From AG2 sp036493735 (GTDB lineage: Bacteria; Gemmatimonadota; Gemmatimonadetes; Gemmatimonadales; Gemmatimonadaceae): 64,000 bases of DNA. The position numbers and the translations under genes were made by a program. Shown piece after piece: positions 34,797 through 40,136 of the stretch. Below the pieces are notes generated by a model. The model did not search any database and was not told the DNA's origin. It was given only the letters and a program-made list of their open reading frames with translations. Location of the stretch: positions 1 to 64,000 of the forward strand of contig DASXPH010000141.1 in assembly GCA_036493735.1 (NCBI GenBank). Direction: 5' to 3'. How positions within the stretch are numbered: the first letter of the stretch is position 1; every line of letters starts with the position of its first letter.

Positions 34797-35243
34797 TCAA
34801 CCCTCCTTCGAAGTCCCCGGCAGCCGCTCGAGGAGCCGCTGTAGCGTGGTGAGATCCGCGGCGTCGAGAGTGAGCAGCTCCGCCGGAGGCGCGTAGAACG
34901 CCTCCATGAGCTCGGCCTTGAGGCGCGCACCCTTCGCCGTGAGCAGAACCAGCTTCACGCGGCGATCGTTAGGCTGATCGCGGCGGACCGCCAGGCCCGC
35001 ACGCTCGAGACGATCGACGATCCACGTCGCGTTCGAGGCATCGCATCGCCACTCGTCAGCGAGGGAGCTCATTGTCCGGCCGTCCTCCTGGCTCAGGGTA
35101 CTGAGGGCCCGGGAATCGTTCGGGGTGAGGCCGAAGCGGCCGAGCACCTCGGTGCGGTGCGAACCGGTGCTGATGAGGAAGTCGAACATCAGCTGCCACA
35201 CCCGGCGCGCGCGCGCCGCCTTGCTCTTCGTCGAGGTCGCCAT
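34797..35243 (-). CDS. MarR-family transcriptional regulator
   Basis: A 148-residue winged-helix protein: LGRFGLTPNDSRALSTLSQEDGRTMSSLADEWRCDASNATWIVDRLERAGLAVRRDQPNDRRVKLVLLTAKG is the MarR DNA-binding core, and a C-terminal helix completes the dimer. It is divergent from a membrane protein and an SDR enzyme and has inverted repeats in the shared promoter, so it should control both directions. The ATG at 35243 is used because the longer frame adds a basic, unconserved stretch. Confidence 0.91.
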   Translation of the reverse strand: MATSTKSKAARARRVWQLMFDFLISTGSHRTEVLGRFGLTPNDSRALSTLSQEDGRTMSSLADEWRCDASNATWIVDRLERAGLAVRRDQPNDRRVKLVLLTAKGARLKAELMEAFYAPPAELLTLDAADLTTLQRLLERLPGTSKEG

Positions 35244-35273
35244 GCCGCGAAGAGTAGGGGGTGAAACCCGCCA

Positions 35274-35326
35274 GTTCAACGCCCGTAATGGTTGAACCTA
35301 ACCAATAGTTGATATACTTCAACTAT
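35274..35326. promoter_or_regulatory. MarR operators overlapping a sigma70-like promoter
   Basis: Two inverted repeats lie in the 117-bp divergent gap: GTTCAAC-N10-GTTGAAC (35274-35297) and ATAGTTGA-N6-TCAACTAT (35305-35326). TTGAAC (35292-35297) and TATACT (35313-35318) could be a -35/-10 pair with 15 bp spacing for the rightward genes. The second repeat is centred on that -10, so MarR binding would block it. Confidence 0.6.
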
Positions 35327-35360
35327 CTTGCTGTCCCACCTTCGCGGGAGGATGCCTCCG

Positions 35361-35903
35361 ATGCTCTATCCGCTCCTGGTGTTCTTGCACGTGACGGCTG
35401 CCATGGGGATCGTGGCCGGCCTCGGGATCGAGGGGCTCGCACTGCTGCACCTGCGGGCCGCGCGTACGGCGGACGACGCGCGGCGCGCGCTCACGAACTC
35501 GCGCTACGTACAGCGCGTTGCAGGGTCGAGTCTCCTCGCCGCCGTCGTCACTGGCGTGTATCTCGCCACTGTTTACTGGGGCTGGCATGGCGCGTGGATG
35601 GGCGTGGCGTTCATGACGATCGTGGCCATGGCGCTCGTCGGCGCGTTGATGACAGGACGGGCAACGCTACGTGCCATGCGCGCGCCGGGTGACGCACTCG
35701 GCCCGGGCGCAATAGTGGTGCTGCAAGCACGGCTCAGCCTCTCTTATGTAATCCGGCTCGGACTCTTCCTCGGCATCGTCTTTCTCATGACGACGAAGCC
35801 GCAGTCGGGTGGGGTGGCGCTGGCCGCCGTTGGCATTGCTGGCATCACTGGATTGCTCGTGGGCCTACCGGTGCGGCGGGGTCGCAGTCCAGCACAGGCC
35901 TAA
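35361..35903 (+). CDS. Four-helix membrane protein, paralogue of the protein at 38282
   Basis: A 180-residue protein with four hydrophobic segments (about 4-24, 50-70, 78-98 and 128-150) and a short C-terminal helix. It opens MLYPLLVFLHVTAAMGIVAGLGIEG, close to the SIVLFLHIVGALGLFAGMGLEQ start of the protein encoded at 38.3 kb, and both share a LGLFLGIVF-like later helix. The pattern resembles DUF2269-type integral membrane proteins. GGAGG lies nine bases before the ATG at 35361; an ATG nine bases earlier would be too close to it. It is followed by the SDR gene after 15 bp; its stop lies in an RCCTAACG motif. Confidence 0.8.
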   Translation: MLYPLLVFLHVTAAMGIVAGLGIEGLALLHLRAARTADDARRALTNSRYVQRVAGSSLLAAVVTGVYLATVYWGWHGAWMGVAFMTIVAMALVGALMTGRATLRAMRAPGDALGPGAIVVLQARLSLSYVIRLGLFLGIVFLMTTKPQSGGVALAAVGIAGITGLLVGLPVRRGRSPAQA

Positions 35904-35918
35904 CGAGCAGGAGGTCCG

Positions 35919-36677
35919 ATGGCAACTCTAGACGGAAGGATCGCGTTGGTGACAGGGAGCTCGCGCGGCATCGGTGCCGCGATCGCGCGCCGCTTCGCCG
36001 AGTCTGGCGCCGCCGTTGCCGTTCACGGGCGAGATACCGCCGCGGTCGAGGCAGTGCATCAGCTGATCCTCTCCGCCGGCGGCCGAGCGATGCCCGTGCT
36101 CGGCGATGTAACTCGTTATGGTGAGATCGAGCGGATGCGGCGCGAGATCGAAGCGGAGCTCGGGCCGGTCGAGATCCTCGTCGCGAACGCGGGAGGAAAC
36201 CTGTCGCCGCCGGGCGGCGTCGAGGATGTCGATGAGAGTCAATGGCGGGCGACCGTCGACGCGAACCTGACCGCGACCTTTCTCACGATCAAGAGCTTCC
36301 TGCCGGGCATGAAAGCACGCCGCGCCGGATCGATCGTGACGATCTCGTCGACGGCCGCGCGGCGCCCGCATGGCCACTCGCCGATAGCGTACGCTGCGGC
36401 AAAAGCGGGAATCCAGTTGCTGACACAGGACGTCGCGATGCAGGCGGGCCCCTTCGGCGTGCGGGCGAACTGCATCGCGCCGGAGACGATTCTCACCGAG
36501 CGCAATCGGGAGCGCATTCCCGCCGACGTTCAACAAACGTTGATCGAAGCGCACCCCATTCGCCGCCTCGGCACGCTGGAGGATGTAGCTGCGGCGGCGT
36601 TGTATCTCGTGTCAGACGAAGCAGCATGGGTGACGGGCGTCATCCTCGACGTCGCCGGCGGGGGCGTGATGCGCTAA
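35919..36677 (+). CDS. SDR-family NAD(P)-dependent oxidoreductase (FabG-like)
   Basis: A 252-residue classical short-chain dehydrogenase. It shows the TGSSRGIG cofactor loop (about 12-19), the VANAGG motif near 90, the catalytic Ser in ISSTAAR and the YAAAK pair near residue 156-160. Asn in VDANLT completes the tetrad. The enzyme would reduce a carbonyl or oxidise an alcohol in the cytoplasm; the substrate is unknown. An excellent CAGGAGG site precedes the ATG. It shares an operon with the membrane protein under the MarR promoter. Confidence 0.93.
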   Translation: MATLDGRIALVTGSSRGIGAAIARRFAESGAAVAVHGRDTAAVEAVHQLILSAGGRAMPVLGDVTRYGEIERMRREIEAELGPVEILVANAGGNLSPPGGVEDVDESQWRATVDANLTATFLTIKSFLPGMKARRAGSIVTISSTAARRPHGHSPIAYAAAKAGIQLLTQDVAMQAGPFGVRANCIAPETILTERNRERIPADVQQTLIEAHPIRRLGTLEDVAAAALYLVSDEAAWVTGVILDVAGGGVMR

Positions 36678-36692
36678 TCGCCCTCCCTCGGT

Positions 36693-37202
36693 TCAACCAT
36701 TCGATCCGGCAACGTACCCGCCGACTGGAGCGTGGAAGGTGATCGCCAGGCGATTCCAGCCGTTGATCGTCACGACCGCCATCGTTAGGTCCACGAGCTC
36801 CTTCTCGGTGAACTGCTCGCGGGCAAGCGCGAAGACCTCGTCGGAGACGCCGCCCTTCGAGATCTCGGTCACCGCCTCGGTCCAGGCCAGCGCCGCTCGC
36901 TCCCGCGGCGTGAAGAAGGGCGTTTCGCGCCAGACCGGCACGGCGTACAGACGCTGCTCCGTTTCGCCCTCGTGACGGGCGTCCTTCGAGTGCATGTCGA
37001 TGCAGTACGCGCAGCCATTGATGTACGACGCCCGCATCTTCACGAGCTCCAGCAATGATTTCTCGAGGCCGCACTGGCGGACGTAGCTCTCCAGGCCTCG
37101 CATCGCGCGATAGGCGTCGGTCGTGGCGCGTGCGTCGTTGAGACGATAGGCCGGTGCTCCATGGTTCGTCGCCTGCTCGGCGAACGCTTCCGTATTCGGC
37201 AT
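36693..37202 (-). CDS. Carboxymuconolactone decarboxylase / AhpD-family protein
   Basis: A 169-residue protein with the AhpD-like active site C64-AYC67 followed by H71 (INGCAYCIDMHSKDA), preceded by SLLELVKMRASY, and the later WTEAVTEI segment. Members are alkylhydroperoxidases or gamma-carboxymuconolactone decarboxylases; the CxxC-H motif favours redox activity. Proteins of this kind are typical targets of ECF41 sigma factors, and this gene is divergent from one and preceded by a TGTCACA-N15-CGTC promoter. Confidence 0.92.
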   Translation of the reverse strand: MPNTEAFAEQATNHGAPAYRLNDARATTDAYRAMRGLESYVRQCGLEKSLLELVKMRASYINGCAYCIDMHSKDARHEGETEQRLYAVPVWRETPFFTPRERAALAWTEAVTEISKGGVSDEVFALAREQFTEKELVDLTMAVVTINGWNRLAITFHAPVGGYVAGSNG

Positions 37203-37254
37203 GGTTGAATCTCGCTGCTTCGTTGTGAAGGACGTGCGATCGAACTAAACATTA

Positions 37255-37313
37255 GACGGAGTCACGACCGGCCTGTGACAGATGCCTTGTCACAAACCGG
37301 AGCCGAGTCCGTC
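37255..37313. promoter_or_regulatory. Divergent, back-to-back ECF41-type promoters
   Basis: On the minus strand TGTCACA (37280-37274), 15 bp, then CGTC (37258-37255) faces the AhpD-like gene. On the plus strand TGTCACA (37288-37294), 15 bp, then CGTC (37310-37313) faces the sigma gene. The two -35 boxes form the inverted repeat TGTGACA-N7-TGTCACA. ECF41 factors are known to recognise TGTCACA and CGTC elements with about 16 bp between them. Confidence 0.72.
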
Positions 37314-37322
37314 TGAGATAGC

Positions 37323-38213
37323 ATGACTGCTACTAGCCCATATCACCAAGAGGAAAGCGTCGTCGAGCTGCGGCCCCGCCTGCTCGGCCTCGCTTATCGC
37401 ATGCTGGGCGACTACGACGAGGCGGAGGACGTCGTCCAGGATGCTTATCTCCGCTGGCACAGCGCAGACCAGAACTCGATCCGCTCGGCGGAAGCCTGGC
37501 TCGTCACCGTGACTACGCGGCTCGCCGTCGATCAGCTGCGCCGCGCCGGGAAGGAGCGCGCCGAGTATCCCGGGCCGTGGCTGCCGGAGCCGATCGCAAC
37601 CGATGCGCCGCCTAACGATCGCGTCGAGCTCGCGTCCGACCTCTCGGTCGCGCTGCTGGTGTTGCTCGAGCAGTTACGGCCGGAGGAGCGCGCGGCGTTT
37701 CTCCTCCGCGAGGTGTTCGACGTCGGGTACGAGGAGATCGCTCAGATTCTCGACCGGAGCCAGGACGCTGTTCGACAGATGGTGAGCCGCGCGCGCACGC
37801 GCGTTCACGCGGGACGGCCTCGTGTCGCGCTGCCAGCAGGCGAGCATGAACGCCTGCTCGAGCAGTTCACGAAAGCAGTCATCGAGGACGACGCCGAGGC
37901 GTTGATCGGGCTGCTCTCACCAGACGTCGTTCTCGCAAGTGACGGCGGCGGCCGAGCAGCGGCGGCACGGAACCGGCTCATCGGCCGCGATCGGGTTTCG
38001 AAATTCCTCCTTGGCGTGCGACGAAAGGGTGGCAACCAGGAGGTGCGATTCACCCACCTCAATGGCGAGCCCGCGCTTCTCGCGTTGCAGGACGGTGTCG
38101 TCACGACCGCGTGCACGCTCGAGGTGGACAGCACAGGAATTCGCGCCGTGCACATCATGCGCAACCCGGAGAAGTTAGGGCACACGCTCGAGCCAACGGG
38201 TCGGCTGCAATAG
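37323..38213 (+). CDS. ECF41-group sigma factor with fused C-terminal SnoaL-like regulatory domain
   Basis: A 296-residue sigma factor. Region 2 (LLGLAYRMLGDYDEAEDVVQDAYLRWHSAD) and region 4 (LRPEERAAFLLREVFDVGYEEIAQILDRSQDAVRQMVSRAR) fill the first 170 residues. The rest is an NTF2/SnoaL-like domain holding both ECF41 marker motifs, DGGGR (around 208) and NPEKL near the end (family NPDKL). In this group the fused domain replaces an anti-sigma factor. The neighbours fit: an AhpD/CMD protein divergent and SDR and VOC proteins nearby. Its own start lies nine bases after a CGTC -10 element, so its mRNA would have almost no leader. Confidence 0.94.
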   Translation: MTATSPYHQEESVVELRPRLLGLAYRMLGDYDEAEDVVQDAYLRWHSADQNSIRSAEAWLVTVTTRLAVDQLRRAGKERAEYPGPWLPEPIATDAPPNDRVELASDLSVALLVLLEQLRPEERAAFLLREVFDVGYEEIAQILDRSQDAVRQMVSRARTRVHAGRPRVALPAGEHERLLEQFTKAVIEDDAEALIGLLSPDVVLASDGGGRAAAARNRLIGRDRVSKFLLGVRRKGGNQEVRFTHLNGEPALLALQDGVVTTACTLEVDSTGIRAVHIMRNPEKLGHTLEPTGRLQ

Positions 38214-38222
38214 CAGCGGACC

Positions 38223-38249
38223 TGTCACAGATCGCACCGCGTCTCCGTC
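38223..38249 (+). promoter_or_regulatory. Third ECF41-type promoter
   Basis: TGTCACA (38223-38229), 16 bp, then CGTC (38246-38249), ten bases after the sigma-factor stop and 33 bp before the next start codon. It matches the two divergent promoters upstream of the sigma gene and would bring the downstream membrane and VOC genes into the same regulon. Confidence 0.66.
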
Positions 38250-38281
38250 TACCAATCTACGAACATCGACAGGAGACGCCT

Positions 38282-38851
38282 GTGTCCATCTACAGTATTG
38301 TTCTCTTCCTTCATATAGTCGGCGCGCTGGGGCTTTTCGCCGGCATGGGTCTCGAGCAGGTAAGCCTCGCCAGGTTGCGCGACGCCGGCACGCCGACCCA
38401 GGCGCGTGATTGGTTAGGCGTGTTGAGCAACTTGAGACGCACCGACGGGCCATCCGGTGTCCTCATCCTCGCCAGCGGTTTCTATATGATGGCGACGCGA
38501 TGGGGGCGGGGCACGTGGATGGCGGTCGGGATCCTTGGAATGGTGCTGATGGCTGCCCTCGCTGTCGCCGTGACGAGCCGGCGCGCGCGAGGGTTGAAGG
38601 ATGCCCTAACGAGGTCGGATTCCAGCATCTCGAACAGCCTGCGCGCGCAGCTCGCCGATCCGCTCATGCGCATGTCTGCCACGCTACGCCTTGCGATCGG
38701 ACTCGGCATCGTGTTCGACATGGCCGTGAAGCCAGCGACGGTTGGTGCGCTCACGGCCTTTGGCGTGGCACTGCTAGTGGGAGCGCTGGCCGCATTGGCG
38801 CAATGGAACGGCCATCGGGTTTCGGTGTCACCGCGACAGGCGGCTCAATGA
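38282..38851 (+). CDS. Four-helix membrane protein, paralogue of the protein at 35361
   Basis: A 189-residue protein from GTG 38282, with AGGAG nine bases upstream. Four hydrophobic segments are visible (about 3-22, 52-66, 75-95 and 135-180), and the N-terminus SIVLFLHIVGALGLFAGMGLEQ matches the MarR-controlled membrane protein at 35.4 kb. The DUF2269-like pattern again suggests an inner-membrane protein of unknown role. It lies behind an ECF41-type promoter and ahead of a VOC protein. The longer frame into the sigma gene is rejected. Confidence 0.8.
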   Translation: MSIYSIVLFLHIVGALGLFAGMGLEQVSLARLRDAGTPTQARDWLGVLSNLRRTDGPSGVLILASGFYMMATRWGRGTWMAVGILGMVLMAALAVAVTSRRARGLKDALTRSDSSISNSLRAQLADPLMRMSATLRLAIGLGIVFDMAVKPATVGALTAFGVALLVGALAALAQWNGHRVSVSPRQAAQ

Positions 38852-38873
38852 GCCCGAAAAGGAGAGGTCAACA

Positions 38874-39233
38874 ATGATTGCGGTTGCAAGAAGGTGCTCC
38901 GAGCATAACGAGTCGAGCTCGATCGAGCAGCTGGAAGCGGCGCGCCGACTCTATTGCGACACACTCGGTGGACGGCCGATCGCGCCCGCCGACTCAGATG
39001 GTGCGCTCTGGTTCCTGGTCGGCGGCGTGCTCGTCGAAACGGGACGCAAGCGCGGCGGCCACAGGGGACGTGTCGTGCTGCCGATGGACGATCCGGAAGG
39101 TGTCGCTGCGCGCTGTTGGAATGCCGGATATACGGTCGTCGTCGACGATGGACGCGGGCTGTCGATTGCGGTCATCGATCCGTTCGGCGTGCGATTGGAG
39201 CTCATGGCCGAGAGGGTGCGCCAGGCGATGTGA
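38874..39233 (+). CDS. Small VOC-superfamily protein
   Basis: A 119-residue protein after a good AAAGGAGAGG site. It has a single VOC-like module: LEAARRLYCDTLGGRPIAPADSDGALWFLVGG, a central DDPEGVAARCWNAGYTVVVDD and the terminal VIDPFGVRLELM. The metal-ligand positions are degenerate (the first His is absent), so it may bind rather than transform a ligand. It is probably part of the ECF41-driven unit with the membrane protein. Confidence 0.72.
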   Translation: MIAVARRCSEHNESSSIEQLEAARRLYCDTLGGRPIAPADSDGALWFLVGGVLVETGRKRGGHRGRVVLPMDDPEGVAARCWNAGYTVVVDDGRGLSIAVIDPFGVRLELMAERVRQAM

Positions 39234-39263
39234 TGACTGCCGAGCATTGCTCGTCTAACGGGC

Positions 39264-39764
39264 ATGCTCTTCAGTCGAGCTCTGATCATCGACTCTGCGC
39301 TGACCGCCAATGCCGCACGGGCGCGTGTCCGCGAGTTTGCGACATCGAGTGGGATGTCGGATCTCGAGGCATTCCGGAGTCGACGGATCATAGGCTGGAG
39401 GCTGAGCGACGCGCATCAGGACCGTCTTTTTCAGCCCGAGTACGGCGACCACTTGCTCGTCGACGGAGCGCGGCTCCTGGCGCTCGTCGAGCCAGCCGGT
39501 GCGGGCTCGCGAATCAGAGGCCGGATCCTCGTCTCGCCGCTGACGAGGATTGTCATGAGCGTATTCATACTCGCCATTGCGGTTGCGGCGATCGTGGCGC
39601 TCGGCCAGGGCACGGAGCGGCCGGCGAAGGTCCTGGCGATCGCCGCGGCGATGATCGGTGGAACCGTGCTCACCCTCCGATACCGCCTCTGGCGCCACGG
39701 CCGCCTCGTCGAGGCTCGTTTCGGCGAATGCCTCGACGCCGCCTCGCCTCGCGCGGCTGCCTAA
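39264..39764 (+). CDS. Membrane protein with two central helices, hypothetical
   Basis: A 166-residue protein. A soluble N-terminal half (about 1-90, rich in Arg and Asp) precedes two hydrophobic segments (about 92-116 and 124-143) separated by GTERPAK, then a basic tail. No family is recognised. Its TAA stop is formed by an RCCTAACG motif. It follows the VOC gene by 30 bp in the same direction; no clear ribosome site is visible. Confidence 0.66.
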   Translation: MLFSRALIIDSALTANAARARVREFATSSGMSDLEAFRSRRIIGWRLSDAHQDRLFQPEYGDHLLVDGARLLALVEPAGAGSRIRGRILVSPLTRIVMSVFILAIAVAAIVALGQGTERPAKVLAIAAAMIGGTVLTLRYRLWRHGRLVEARFGECLDAASPRAAA

Positions 39765-40129
39765 CGACCTGCGAAGCTACCTCAAGCCGACTACCAGCAA
39801 CCAGTCAGTCGTCGACTTGTACTGCGGTGGTGCGTCAAGGGACCGATATCGCCGTATCCATCTCACTTGCGCCGTCTGAACGTTCTCGAGCGAATGGATG
39901 TCCCTCTCCGGCGACATGGCGTACAAAGCCGAGCGGCCACCGAGTTGCTGCGTGGCGTTGACGAGGAAGACCCAGGGCCAGCCGCGACCTCCGGCCGACG
40001 AAAGCGATGCGAATCATAACCACTCCACAATGAGCTAGCGTGTGACTGCTATTGAGAGTACGGCAGATGCGGAGTCTGTGTTGGTTCTGCCGGCCTAGCC
40101 CCTAGTCCCTAGCCCCTCTTCCAAAGCCC
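39765..40129. other. 365-bp gap between convergent transcription units
   Basis: No supported gene. One reverse-strand frame (about 40000-39775) is open for about 75 codons and reads like protein, but it has no start codon and a terminal stop. It could be a decayed gene fragment and I do not call it. The right end is filled by heptamer repeats listed separately. No terminator hairpin was found. Confidence 0.5.
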
Positions 40130-40136
40130 CTAGCCC
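40095..40136. repeat. Degenerate heptamer tract running into a stop codon
   Basis: Six 7-bp steps: CTAGCCC, CTAGTCC, CTAGCCC, CTCTTCC, AAAGCCC, CTAGCCC. The last unit contains the TAG stop (reverse strand, 40132-40130) of the Cys-rich protein gene. Cyanobacterial STRR heptamers have very similar CCCCTAGT-type units. Confidence 0.85.

Noticed and set aside
39775..40000. Reverse-strand frame that reads like protein in the 365-bp gap
   Set aside because: Open for about 75 codons but without a start codon or known motif; kept only as a possible decayed fragment.
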